Part shown: positions 53,371-60,787 of the stretch, in pieces | How the letters are laid out: each line of letters opens with the position of its first letter | How positions within the stretch are numbered: the first letter of the stretch is position 1 | Origin: Lentilactobacillus buchneri | GTDB taxonomy: Bacteria > Bacillota > Bacilli > Lactobacillales > Lactobacillaceae | Length of the DNA: 64,000 bases | Assembly (NCBI RefSeq): GCF_018314255.1 | Contig: NZ_CP073066.1 | Location: 2,444,573 to 2,508,572 of the forward strand | Direction of reading: 5' to 3' | Program-made: the position numbers and the translations under genes | The notes under the pieces: generated by a model | Database searches by the model: none | What the model was told of the DNA's origin: nothing | Seen by the model: the letters and a program-made list of their open reading frames with translations, nothing else

Positions 53371-54714
53371 TCACTTCCCTGAGTGAATCTTGTCAAGAAT
53401 CGACTGATAGTGCTTAATGTCATCTTTAGTAGATGTATCCAGACTATCCTTTAGTGCTGATTTAATGGCACCTTTTTGACCTGCCAACATTGTTTTAGCT
53501 TCATCAGGATCCATGATGCCTGCACTAATGGCACTGGTTGCCGCTTGAACATTGTTAAGAAGTACCTTGCTGTTAGTTTCATCGTCGGAATCCCAAAGTG
53601 GATTAAATTCAATGTCCCAACTTAATGAGTCAGGGTCCTCATAGCCGTCAGCAATATCACTTGCATACATCAGATAGCGAACAATCTGCATTAACTGAGG
53701 TTTCAACTCGTTTTGCTGTTGAGATTTGATCTGGTCATAGTAATTGATAACATCATACTGGGCACCGGTCAGCGTCCCAGCTTCCTGACCTGTCAACACT
53801 GATTTTGGAATGTTTGAAGAAGCAGCCAATGCTTGCCAAGCGAAGTCAATAATGTCACTGACACCGGCAAGTGGCGTTCCAATCTTAGTCAAATCCTCCT
53901 CGCTCGAAATTGTTGCAACGCCTTCAGTAGTCATGGCTGCAGACATGGCATGCATTAATTTTAGTCGCTCTTCATCAGACATATCAGCAACGTCATTGGA
54001 CTTGAAAACTTTTAACGTCAATTCATAGAAAATCTTGCCAATACTGTATTGCGCACTATCAAGTATTTTTAGTGGATCGTAGCAAGTATTGATGATGGAG
54101 TTGCCGTAGTCATCACCTTCTAGACGACCAAACGTCTGATGAAAGTATCGCGACTTATCAATGGTGACTTTGGACGGAACACTTGCTCCGTACTCACCAG
54201 ATTGAGTTGGCTGTACCGTAATACTAGCCTCTTTGCCATATTGCAGACTTGTTGGATCATCGTTAATCTGATAATCCTCAACGTTCTCTGGGCCAAAAGC
54301 ATGGACAAATGCGACGCTCTTGATATTCTTCGGATTAACCGGTTGACCGTTGCCGGTAACAGGCTGTTCCTGCAAGCCAATTGACGCATAACCATCACCA
54401 AACAACCTGGCATATGTAAATTCCATCGCCAGCTCAGTGGTGAGATGTAGATCGTCCAGGGCTTTCTGGTAAGCAGCCTGTTTTTCTTCATCATCTGGAA
54501 TCACGATGTGCCAACCATTACGGGTCATATCATCTGCCGGCTTAGAAACCAGCTTGCGAGCAATCCCGTTGCTGTGATACATATCTTTCAAGGTACCTTC
54601 ATCAAGTTCTATCGAGACGCCAGTAGGACGGGTGTCGCCCCATTGTGGTGCTTCATAGCCGTTGCCTTTGCTTTGCAAATCGAAGAAATCCGCAACAAAT
54701 TGTTTCAGTCCCAT
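53371..54714 (-). CDS. Portal protein, DUF1073 family
   Basis: The 447-residue portal ring subunit through which DNA is packaged. It shows the DUF1073 pattern: ARKLVSKPADDMTRNGW near residue 52, LFGDGYASIGLQ, the SRYFHQTFGR strand, and SVLTGQEAGTLTGAQYDVINYYDQI near 330. The ATG at 54,714 lies six bases behind AAAGGAGG; the longer reading crosses that site. Confidence 0.9.
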   Translation of the reverse strand: MGLKQFVADFFDLQSKGNGYEAPQWGDTRPTGVSIELDEGTLKDMYHSNGIARKLVSKPADDMTRNGWHIVIPDDEEKQAAYQKALDDLHLTTELAMEFTYARLFGDGYASIGLQEQPVTGNGQPVNPKNIKSVAFVHAFGPENVEDYQINDDPTSLQYGKEASITVQPTQSGEYGASVPSKVTIDKSRYFHQTFGRLEGDDYGNSIINTCYDPLKILDSAQYSIGKIFYELTLKVFKSNDVADMSDEERLKLMHAMSAAMTTEGVATISSEEDLTKIGTPLAGVSDIIDFAWQALAASSNIPKSVLTGQEAGTLTGAQYDVINYYDQIKSQQQNELKPQLMQIVRYLMYASDIADGYEDPDSLSWDIEFNPLWDSDDETNSKVLLNNVQAATSAISAGIMDPDEAKTMLAGQKGAIKSALKDSLDTSTKDDIKHYQSILDKIHSGK

Positions 54715-54727
54715 GTTCAGCCTCCTT

Positions 54728-56164
54728 TCAGATTCCAAATCTTTCTTTAAGTGATTTATGTCTACCAATATTATTAAGTGCCTGGGTCATACTATCGACC
54801 TCATCGTCATGCGGTGCATTAGGAAAGTTGACCATTTCTTCAATCATGTCATCAATCCCAGGCTTCCATAGTGGGTGCGGTAAGTAACAATTGCCAGCTT
54901 CCCAGAGTGGGCTAACAGCCGCCGCACGAACTTCTTTACCACCATCCGGTTCAACTGGCACAATGCCCGAAACACGATTACGTAAGGTATCAATGATAGC
55001 TGAACCATTAGCCTTATCTTCAATCAGCTTTCTCCTGGCGTCTGGATGCCGCGCAGTCGTCTGCTTAATGGCATCTAGCGTCTGGGTGAAGGTCATGCGG
55101 GCGTGCCGTCGATCAATCAGATAGAAATTGGCACCTCGTTTGCCCCAGACTTGACCAGCCACAAAATCGTCGTTTTCTTTGCTTTTAAAAGTGGCATCCC
55201 AGGACTGCACAACGGTATCTAAGTGCCGTGGAATTATCGCTACATCTTTGTCAGTAAGACCTAACTCAATCATCTTGGCACGACTCGGCACATAGTAGTG
55301 GATCCAATCGCGCTTAAAAATGTTCCCACCTTCAACGGTTGGCCTTTGTTGCCACATAGCCGCAAAGTATTGCGACCCGTTAATCTTCTTGGCAGTCAGC
55401 AAGTCTTTAAGCGTATGGAGTTCTGGACACAAAGGGTCACCATTATGGCGACCAATCGCATCAGTTTGTCCGTCAGGAACGTCTTCAGCAATTGCTGGTA
55501 GTTTCAGTACTTCCCAAGGTAAAGTGCCTTGTTGGAGCAATCTGCCGGCTAAATCGTCGACTTGCCAACGCGTCATGATGACGATCACTGAACCATCCTT
55601 TTGCAATCGCGGGTAAAAGGTTCGTTGCCACTCAGCCCAGATCTTATCTTTGATGGTTGGCGACGCTGCTTCCTCAGCGTTCTTAATGGGGTCATCGACA
55701 ATCAGTAAGTCGGCCGGTCGTCCAGATGCACCACCCAGCATTGAGGTGGCATAGAAGCCGCCGTGGTGGTCCTTAATCGTAAATTCATTACTGGCATTCC
55801 GGTCCATTTGCAACCCAGCCAATGGGCCCGCCAAGTTCTCAAAGTTGCGACGGTTTGCAGAACTGAATGTGGTGTACAAATCTTGTGAGTAAGCTGTGAC
55901 CATAACCCGTTTATCAGGATTCCTAGTTAGATAGTAACTGGGAAATGTCTGAGTAATGGTCATTGACTTGCCATGTTGTGGTGGCATTTCAACGATGTAA
56001 AAGTGTTGCTCGCCATCAATTATCTTTTGTAGCTTGTCAGCAATGTATTTTTCATGGCGATATAGCTTAGCATGGAGATCCGAGTAAGCTAACTCAAAGT
56101 AATCTGCGTAATTTCTTCGAGCTAGTTCGGTTCTGACGGCTTGGAGTAAAGCGTTACGATCCAT
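54728..56164 (-). CDS. terL: Terminase large subunit
   Basis: The packaging ATPase and nuclease, 478 residues. Walker A is PPQHGKS at residues 61-67, Walker B LLIVDDP near 150, and the coupling motif TRWQVDDLAGRL follows. The C-terminal RNase H-like nuclease has QSWDATFKSKENDDF and later DDEVDSMTQAL. The ATG at 56,164 is six bases behind AGGTG and overlaps terS by 11 bp. Confidence 0.95.
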   Translation of the reverse strand: MDRNALLQAVRTELARRNYADYFELAYSDLHAKLYRHEKYIADKLQKIIDGEQHFYIVEMPPQHGKSMTITQTFPSYYLTRNPDKRVMVTAYSQDLYTTFSSANRRNFENLAGPLAGLQMDRNASNEFTIKDHHGGFYATSMLGGASGRPADLLIVDDPIKNAEEAASPTIKDKIWAEWQRTFYPRLQKDGSVIVIMTRWQVDDLAGRLLQQGTLPWEVLKLPAIAEDVPDGQTDAIGRHNGDPLCPELHTLKDLLTAKKINGSQYFAAMWQQRPTVEGGNIFKRDWIHYYVPSRAKMIELGLTDKDVAIIPRHLDTVVQSWDATFKSKENDDFVAGQVWGKRGANFYLIDRRHARMTFTQTLDAIKQTTARHPDARRKLIEDKANGSAIIDTLRNRVSGIVPVEPDGGKEVRAAAVSPLWEAGNCYLPHPLWKPGIDDMIEEMVNFPNAPHDDEVDSMTQALNNIGRHKSLKERFGI

Positions 56165-56597
56165 CACCGTCACCTACTAACTTATGGATAACGGTATGCA
56201 GGTCGTCCGTGCTAACATTAGCAAGCGCGTTGTTCGTATCGAGTTGACCAGATAGTTGAACATTGCTGACGTATGTGCCATCCATCTTATTCATTAAATC
56301 GATTGCTTTGAGCCGATCACTGTAAGCAACCTCTTTGGACTTGGCGAACTTAGTCAGCATCATTTTTCTCTCTCGACCAGTCATGATTGCTTTGTCAGCG
56401 GACTTGCCTTGTAATTCTTGATACCTAGCCAAAACCTTGGCATTTTTGTTGAGAAGCTTACTAGCGTGATTATCAACTGTTTCCGGTTTCCAGCGCTTTG
56501 AGGAGATAAATGCTTCATGGTATGCCTGCCGTTGCGACTTACCGGTAATCAATCCTTGTACAAATTTTTCCCAACGCGGATTTTTTAATGCTCCCAT
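56154..56597 (-). CDS. terS: Terminase small subunit
   Basis: A 147-residue DNA-recognition subunit of the Terminase_2 family: an N-terminal helix-turn-helix (WEKFVQGLITGKSQRQAYHEAF and the DNHASKLLNK region), a middle oligomerisation region (RERKMMLTKFAKSKEVAYSDRLKAID) and a C-terminal tail that contacts TerL. The ATG follows AGGAGGTG. Confidence 0.9.
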   Translation of the reverse strand: MGALKNPRWEKFVQGLITGKSQRQAYHEAFISSKRWKPETVDNHASKLLNKNAKVLARYQELQGKSADKAIMTGRERKMMLTKFAKSKEVAYSDRLKAIDLMNKMDGTYVSNVQLSGQLDTNNALANVSTDDLHTVIHKLVGDGDGS

Positions 56598-56624
56598 AGC
56601 ATCACCTCCTAAAAATGTGCAAAA

Positions 56625-56649
56625 TAAAAAAGCTATCCTTTCAGATAAC
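56625..56649 (-). terminator. Hairpin terminator before terS
   Basis: On the minus strand GTTATC pairs with GATAGC around six bases and is followed by TTTTTTATTTT. It separates the tiny-gene cluster from the packaging genes. Confidence 0.65.
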
Positions 56650-56651
56650 GT

Positions 56652-56969
56652 TTAGTCTGTAAATTTGACGTGCGGTTCACCATATAGCTTAATCGGAACT
56701 AAGGGAACAGTTGATCCAATTTTAATCGGTAACCGTTTAAAATTATCAACGTCCATCTTGATAGTAATCGTATGGTCAGCATCCATATAAATCGCCTTAA
56801 TTTTATGTGGCTGAAAGCTTTTCAGGTTATCAGATAAAATATTGAAATTTAGTAAAATCCCGTCATCCTGAATTTCAAATAATTCACCAGGTCCAAACCC
56901 TTGCAGTTTTTTATCGTCTGCTAAAATCTTCAAATCTCCACAATTCCAAATATTATAATTGCTTGTCAT
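56652..56969 (-). CDS. Phage protein of unknown function
   Basis: A 105-residue strand-rich protein (MTSNYNIWNCGDLKILADDK; later IYMDADHTITIKMDVDNF). No family recognised, no membrane helix. Its ATG overlaps the stop of the preceding small gene by 4 bp (ATGA), so it is translationally coupled. Confidence 0.75.
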   Translation of the reverse strand: MTSNYNIWNCGDLKILADDKKLQGFGPGELFEIQDDGILLNFNILSDNLKSFQPHKIKAIYMDADHTITIKMDVDNFKRLPIKIGSTVPLVPIKLYGEPHVKFTD

Positions 56970-57136
56970 ACTTTATCCTCTTCTTTCAAATTCTTGCTTA
57001 ATGATTCTTTCTTAACCGCATCTGGATAAACATTAACTATAAAATCCCACAAATCATCTTTGCTTAAGCGTTCTCTAATTTCTTCAGAAGAATATTGGGG
57101 AACTTTCATGCCTTCAATCTCGCTTAGCTTTTCCAT
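56966..57136 (-). CDS. Small acidic phage protein
   Basis: A 56-residue peptide, MEKLSEIEGMKVPQYSSEEI onward, with a WDFIVNVYPDAVKKESL centre. AAGAGG lies seven bases before its ATG and its stop overlaps the following start. Too short for most gene callers; the couplings on both sides support it. Function unknown. Confidence 0.65.
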   Translation of the reverse strand: MEKLSEIEGMKVPQYSSEEIRERLSKDDLWDFIVNVYPDAVKKESLSKNLKEEDKV

Positions 57137-57284
57137 GCTTAAGCCTCTTTTTACGCTTGCTTTTTTGGCTTCTCCGTTTTCGATTGCGCTCTCTTTGCTG
57201 TTTATCTTTGATCCAGCACTCTAATTCAGCGCAACAACGGGTATCATTGGTACTGACGTGTCCATATTTAGTTTGAATTATCAC
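57114..57284 (-). CDS. Small basic phage protein
   Basis: A 56-codon gene starting GTG behind CAGGTAA. The N-terminal half (MIIQTKYGHVSTNDTRCCAE) has two adjacent Cys and a later Cys-Trp; the C-terminal half is almost all Lys, Arg and Gln, suggesting nucleic acid binding. It overlaps the following small gene by 23 bp. Function unknown. Confidence 0.6.
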   Translation of the reverse strand: MIIQTKYGHVSTNDTRCCAELECWIKDKQQRERNRKRRSQKSKRKKRLKHGKAKRD

Positions 57285-57399
57285 TATTAATTACCTGTTT
57301 TTTTGATTCATTCAGTCGCCGTGCCTGCAAAGCTTTTCGTTTGCGATCTTTAATTTTGGACTTCTTATGACTCTTCGTGTGTTTATTGTGTTTACTCAT
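57268..57399 (-). CDS. Very small, highly basic phage peptide
   Basis: A 43-residue peptide (MSKHNKHTKSHKKSKIKDRK at the start) with more than a third Lys and Arg. GGGAG is seven bases upstream. It overlaps the genes on both sides. Function unknown; binding to RNA or DNA is a guess from charge. Confidence 0.6.
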   Translation of the reverse strand: MSKHNKHTKSHKKSKIKDRKRKALQARRLNESKKQVINSDNSN

Positions 57400-57488
57400 T
57401 TACAATCTCCCAGTCGTTGGCTAATATGTTCATTCGAGTATTCAGCAACTAATTCCTTACACTTTGCTTCAAAAGTATTGTTATCCAT
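57396..57488 (-). CDS. 30-residue phage peptide
   Basis: MDNNTFEAKCKELVAEYSNE and ten more residues, ending in an ATGA overlap with the next gene and beginning in the last codons of the preceding one. The ribosome site (GGGAG, 11 bases) is poor, so coupling by re-initiation is likely. Marginal call. Confidence 0.45.
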   Translation of the reverse strand: MDNNTFEAKCKELVAEYSNEHISQRLGDCK

Positions 57489-57756
57489 TTTCAATCCGGC
57501 TCCCAATTCCATGTGTCAAACTACTTACTGCTCCCAAAACGCTAAACTCATTAACAGCCGGTTCACCATCGTCCCAGGAAACGCCGTAATGAGCAACCGG
57601 TTCACCATCTTCAACTGTCAAGTAAACGTAAGCAATTCCCTTAAGATTATGCTTGATTCGATCCTCATTAATTGTTGAGATGCAATCATCAACTGTCGTG
57701 TACCGACCTTTTTCCTGATGTTTTTGATTGAGTGTGGTGATCTTTTCTTTTGCCAT
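57481..57756 (-). CDS. Phage protein of unknown function
   Basis: A 91-residue protein: helical start (MAKEKITTLNQKHQEKGRYT), a DDCISTINEDRIKHNL segment and the strands IAYVYLTVEDGEPVAHYGVSW. No family recognised. GAGGG lies ten bases upstream. It overlaps the following and preceding genes. Confidence 0.7.
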   Translation of the reverse strand: MAKEKITTLNQKHQEKGRYTTVDDCISTINEDRIKHNLKGIAYVYLTVEDGEPVAHYGVSWDDGEPAVNEFSVLGAVSSLTHGIGSRIENG

Positions 57757-57916
57757 GGTGAGATGTCCCTCTTTTTCCCAAATTAAAAGCGCCCTCTTTG
57801 CGAAGACACTTCTTTAAATCCTTATCCAGTTGCTTGTCTATCTTTATTTCTTCCTTGGAAACATAACCATAGCTGGTTTGTTTCATGGGTGTATATGGAT
57901 GCTTGTGATCACTCAT
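57689..57916 (-). CDS. Small hydrophilic phage protein
   Basis: A 75-residue protein beginning MSDHKHPYTPMKQTSYGYVS behind a good GAGGTG site. The last 30 residues are His/Lys/Ser-rich and overlap the next gene by 68 bp, which is long; a frameshift between the two cannot be excluded. Function unknown. Confidence 0.6.
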   Translation of the reverse strand: MSDHKHPYTPMKQTSYGYVSKEEIKIDKQLDKDLKKCLRKEGAFNLGKRGTSHHGKRKDHHTQSKTSGKRSVHDS

Positions 57917-57920
57917 ATAA

Positions 57921-58001
57921 TCACCTCTGTAGGAAATACAGAATCATCAAAGCGAGTAGCAACAAGCAACCCACCAATATATCTGTTAGCTTTAATTTCA
58001 T
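57921..58001 (-). CDS. 26-residue membrane peptide
   Basis: MKLKLTDILVGCLLLLALMI followed by LYFLQR: one membrane helix behind a basic start. GGGGTGG lies upstream, and the stop codon is part of the next gene's ribosome site. First gene of the late cluster. Possibly a superinfection or membrane-acting peptide; this is only a guess. Confidence 0.5.
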   Translation of the reverse strand: MKLKLTDILVGCLLLLALMILYFLQR

Positions 58002-58459
58002 AATGCCACCCCTATGTATTTAAATGGGCGAGGCTGGTGCCAGTCCCATTCGTAGCCACTTTTTTCACTGCTTATGAGGCAGAAACGACTTATCCCGAAG
58101 TTACATCGCCTAGCTAACTTTACCAGCTATTTCATTGCAAAATAAAAGCCCACGTTTTCCGCCGCAGGCATCATGTAACTCACTACAGTTCAAGTTCTAG
58201 ACAACATAACATACAAGTTTTTGTTTTTGCGTGAGCTGCATGTTCGTTGATTGGACGGGTACTACTCATTAATTTTTAGGAAGAAATTACTTTGATACAA
58301 GTCCAATCAACAACGTGACTGGCAGGGAATCGAACCCTGCACGGTAATCTTTCCGCCATCTTCGTACATATACGTTACAGCCACACATCTAAGGAAAGAA
58401 AGTGAAACCCTTTTAACAAATTCCACAATACCAATATAACCCCTGTTTTTGCATTTTTT
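58002..58459 (-). other. Late leader region without convincing genes
   Basis: About 460 bp between the late promoter and the first small gene. It holds a T-arm-like hairpin (GCAGGG-TTCGATT-CCCTGC on the minus strand, 58,322-58,340) followed by CAGTCAC, and an intrinsic terminator. A 75-codon ORF spanning 58,307-58,534 is not believed. The rest is not explained; a structured untranslated leader is plausible. Confidence 0.5.
58141..58169 (-). terminator. Terminator in the late leader
   Basis: On the minus strand GCCTGCG pairs with CGTGGGC (two G-U) around an eight-base loop, followed by TTTTATTTTG. It lies about 260 bases after the putative late promoter and before the first late gene. Confidence 0.55.
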
Positions 58460-58514
58460 CGGCAGAACATCGGCAGATTGTCGGCAGAAAGTCGGCAGAT
58501 TATCGGCGAACTTT
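58433..58514 (-). promoter_or_regulatory. Putative late promoter with 11-bp iterons
   Basis: Four direct repeats CGGCAGANNNT (plus-strand sense; 58,460, 58,471, 58,482 and 58,493) have an exact 11-bp period; a fifth, degenerate unit CGGCGAACTTT is at 58,504. On the minus strand they end where a -35 would be, 17 bp before a TATATT (58,433-58,438). No consensus -35 is seen, as expected for an activator-dependent promoter. The array begins in the last codons of the arpU-type gene. Confidence 0.65.
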
Positions 58515-58964
58515 TTTTGCTCGCAGTGTATCACGAGGACAAACTATCGCAAAAACCCATAAGGCTTGTTTCTGGTAATCGTTATATGTACGCTCAGCCA
58601 GATAACCTAAATCATACTTCTCCGCTAAGCGTTCACAGCACTTTTTGACCGTGTAGTGATTAATGAACCGGTATTCCAACAAGTCGGCTAAGAAGGCGTT
58701 TTGATCATCAATGGAGCTCATGAGTTGAATAGTCTTCAAACGTAGCTCACATTCCATCTTAGCGGTGGCTTGTTTAATCATTTTATCTTCCTGCCGGGTA
58801 TGTCTTGGATCTGACTGTGCCTTTGGCATACCGTCCATCATCGGCGACTGCAGGGAGAAACTGAATCTAGCCGCTTCAAGTTGCCAATCCCGATACTCAT
58901 ATAAAAATTGTTTAGCATTTTTTATTGTTTGTTTTCTATCCAATAAGCCAAAGACACTATCCAT
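58500..58964 (-). CDS. ArpU-family phage late transcription regulator
   Basis: A 154-residue helical protein of the ArpU/RinA type, which in Gram-positive phages turns on late genes. Features are the N-terminal helical part (QTIKNAKQFLYEYRDWQLEA), and a C-terminal sigma-like helix-turn-helix (YTVKKCCERLAEKYDLGYLAERTYNDYQKQAL). The ATG lies eight bases behind AAGGAG. It is the last early gene, just upstream of the packaging and virion operon. Confidence 0.82.
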   Translation of the reverse strand: MDSVFGLLDRKQTIKNAKQFLYEYRDWQLEAARFSFSLQSPMMDGMPKAQSDPRHTRQEDKMIKQATAKMECELRLKTIQLMSSIDDQNAFLADLLEYRFINHYTVKKCCERLAEKYDLGYLAERTYNDYQKQALWVFAIVCPRDTLRAKKVRR

Positions 58965-59034
58965 CTCCGCAACTCCTTTATTGTCACCTTAGTTGATGTT
59001 ATACTGAAATTGCCTATCAATTAGCATCACCTTG

Positions 59035-59058
59035 GCTCCCGGAAACGGGAGCTTTTTT
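59035..59058 (+). terminator. Plus-strand hairpin terminator
   Basis: GCTCCCG-GAAA-CGGGAGC followed by TTTTTT on the plus strand. No plus-strand gene is seen in front of it. It may stop antisense transcripts, or pair in the minus-strand leader of the ArpU-type gene. Confidence 0.7.
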
Positions 59059-59064
59059 ATTTGA

Positions 59065-59334
59065 TCATTTTTCCTTCACCTCCACGTAAGTCTTTTTAAA
59101 AATGTCATCAGCGATCGGCCAGTGTTCACCGTCAATGCCGGTGGCAATCCAGTCACCGTTATTAATTCTTAGATACCCTTCTTTAGTCGGAATACATAAT
59201 CCTTCATCTTCCCAATCTGAATCGTTATAACCACTCTCTGCGCTATCTTCTATTCCATATTTTTTAATCATCTTCTGTGTCCCGTCAAATTGTTCAGCTT
59301 GGATAGTTGCAATCTTCCGATAAGTTTTAATCAT
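59065..59334 (-). CDS. Phage protein of unknown function
   Basis: An 89-residue acidic protein of a pattern common in phages of lactobacilli: ATIQAEQFDG at the start, IPTKEGYLRINNGDWIATG, and DDIFKKTYVEV at the end. It overlaps the YopX-like gene by 4 bp. No function known to me. Confidence 0.75.
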   Translation of the reverse strand: MIKTYRKIATIQAEQFDGTQKMIKKYGIEDSAESGYNDSDWEDEGLCIPTKEGYLRINNGDWIATGIDGEHWPIADDIFKKTYVEVKEK

Positions 59335-59762
59335 TTGTCTGCCTCCAATAGCTCCGGGTTCTCGTGAACGTTGCCAACTACAATATCTTGTGCAATATTT
59401 ATTCCACCATAACCATGTTCCTTATTTTGAATAATCGAATTAAAGCCAGCTCCATATCTATCGGCTTTATAAACAATAATTCCAAATTCATTTTTGACTT
59501 TAATTTTTTTATTAGCACCAAAAAATTTAATAATGTCTCCTTCGTAAATTTCTTTTCCGTTCACGTCTTTCAGGCCGGTAAACTGTTCAAGCTCAAACAT
59601 TTGGCAAATTTCATCAACTTTACCATCGTTAGAGAACTCGTAATACCCATCAGCACTGGCCTCTGCCCAGTAGGCTTGACCATAAATAAATTCTATGTTG
59701 TCAGGTAACAGCATTTTATTCTGAGCTTTGTCCCACGCTCTGAACTTAATCTCTCTGCTCAT
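59331..59762 (-). CDS. YopX family phage protein, copy 1
   Basis: A 143-residue protein with the YopX pattern: MSREIKFRAWDKAQNKM, FELEQFTGLKDVNGKEIYEGD, then a strand domain and the end VVGNVHENPELLEADK. The beta-barrel C-terminal part is typical; the function of the family is unknown. A second copy is at 60,354-60,701. Confidence 0.85.
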   Translation of the reverse strand: MSREIKFRAWDKAQNKMLLPDNIEFIYGQAYWAEASADGYYEFSNDGKVDEICQMFELEQFTGLKDVNGKEIYEGDIIKFFGANKKIKVKNEFGIIVYKADRYGAGFNSIIQNKEHGYGGINIAQDIVVGNVHENPELLEADK

Positions 59763-60190
59763 TTGTTTGCCCCCAATTGTCTTGTTCGTTCGTGCGATTG
59801 CACCGTATTTTGGGAGTTGATTTGATGTTGATAACTTGCAATTGTGCTACCTGCCGTAGACAATCTAATTCCCAAAATATGAGCAATGGTTACTGTAGAA
59901 TAACCGCGATTATAGAGCTCGACGACTTCCCGACGAATCTTGGCAGCTTCACGTGCTGACATATCCCCCATTTTGCGGGATCGGAAACTTAAAACTGGCT
60001 GTTCAGTCCGCTTAAGAACGATTGCTTGCCATTCAGGTGACTCATTGGGAGCTTGATCGACTGATTTATAGCATCTCTCACATTGTTGGATCAGGGCCAA
60101 TAATTCATCATAGAAGCGCTTATTGGCCTGAATATGATCGTGAATGGTTTTTTCGTAGTTACGAATTTTTAGTTCAATTAATTTACTCAT
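59759..60190 (-). CDS. Phage DNA-binding-like protein
   Basis: A 143-residue protein. The N-terminal 65 residues are helical and coiled-coil-like; the C-terminal part has a helix-turn-helix pattern (REVVELYNRGYSTVTIAHILGI). It may be a small regulator. The ATG at 60,190 lies eight bases behind GAGAGG; an upstream ATG reading crosses that site. Confidence 0.72.
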   Translation of the reverse strand: MSKLIELKIRNYEKTIHDHIQANKRFYDELLALIQQCERCYKSVDQAPNESPEWQAIVLKRTEQPVLSFRSRKMGDMSAREAAKIRREVVELYNRGYSTVTIAHILGIRLSTAGSTIASYQHQINSQNTVQSHERTRQLGANK

Positions 60191-60256
60191 AAGTTCAACC
60201 TCTCTAGCCCTGTTCATAATCGCCAAGGACACCTATTTTCTGTAATGTTTCTTTGT

Positions 60257-60370
60257 CTAATCGGGCTGGCGACCGGCACCCGTAATTAATTTTCGTCCAC
60301 ACATTGGGCAATAATTAATATTTACTGCTTCGCTTTTACTTACGCAAGCGGAATCAAAAGAAGCGCCAAT
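60257..60370 (-). CDS. Possible small zinc-knuckle peptide without a standard start
   Basis: The frame contains NYCPMCGRKLITGAGRQPD, ending in a stop, a phrase common at the end of small phage proteins. Upstream no ATG, GTG or TTG is in frame before a stop; an ATT three bases after GGAGG is the only candidate. It is either a non-standard start, a product of frameshift from the overlapping YopX gene, or a decayed gene. Confidence 0.35.
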   Translation of the reverse strand: MGASFDSACVSKSEAVNINYCPMCGRKLITGAGRQPD

Positions 60371-60701
60371 CTGCCTCCAATAGTTCCGGATTAGTGTGCA
60401 CGTTGCCTTTTACTTCCATTTCTGAAACAGCATAATAGCCATCTGATTCTTCCGTCCACACATGTGGATCCCATATATTTTTTACTAGATATTTGTCAGC
60501 CTGTATACAGCCTTGGATAGTTACTTCAACAATATCGCCTTCGTAGATATCTTTGCCATTGGCATCTTTCATCCCGGTATACTGTTCAAGCTCAAAATCA
60601 CTTGCATCTAAGGCGTCTAAGGTTAATCCTTTCAATTCGTCATATTCCCTAATTACCTTGCACTCGTTATCCCAAGCTCTGAACTTAATTTCTCTGCTCA
60701 T
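60354..60701 (-). CDS. YopX family phage protein, copy 2
   Basis: A 115-residue YopX protein: MSREIKFRAWDNECKV, FELEQYTGMKDANGKDIYEGDIV and VKGNVHTNPELLEADW. The termini match copy 1 closely while the middle differs in length and sequence. The ATG at 60,701 lies nine bases behind AGAGAGG. Confidence 0.85.
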   Translation of the reverse strand: MSREIKFRAWDNECKVIREYDELKGLTLDALDASDFELEQYTGMKDANGKDIYEGDIVEVTIQGCIQADKYLVKNIWDPHVWTEESDGYYAVSEMEVKGNVHTNPELLEADWRFF

Positions 60702-60715
60702 CTGTGCCATCCTCT

Positions 60716-60787
60716 CTAATATTCCTCAAATATGCCGTTCTTAGCGTCGTACTCGGCGATTACCACCGGTATCTGATACCCATTCCC
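60716..60787 (-). pseudogene. Displaced C-terminal codons of the DUF1064 nuclease gene
   Basis: Behind and partly overlapping the end of the HNH gene, another frame reads GYQIPVVIAEYDAKNGIFEE-Y and stops. This matches the present end of the DUF1064 protein (KYRVAVIIAVYDYKMGTFSE). It looks like the former 3' end of that gene, pushed away when the HNH gene entered. No start or ribosome site of its own. Confidence 0.6.

Noticed and set aside
58314..58390. A complete tRNA on the minus strand
   Set aside because: The T arm and a possible acceptor pair exist, but D and anticodon arms do not form and one extra base sits between T stem and acceptor strand.
58307..58534. 75-codon minus-strand ORF over the iterons
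   Set aside because: It runs through the repeat array, the promoter and the T-arm hairpin, has no family look and begins inside the arpU-type gene.
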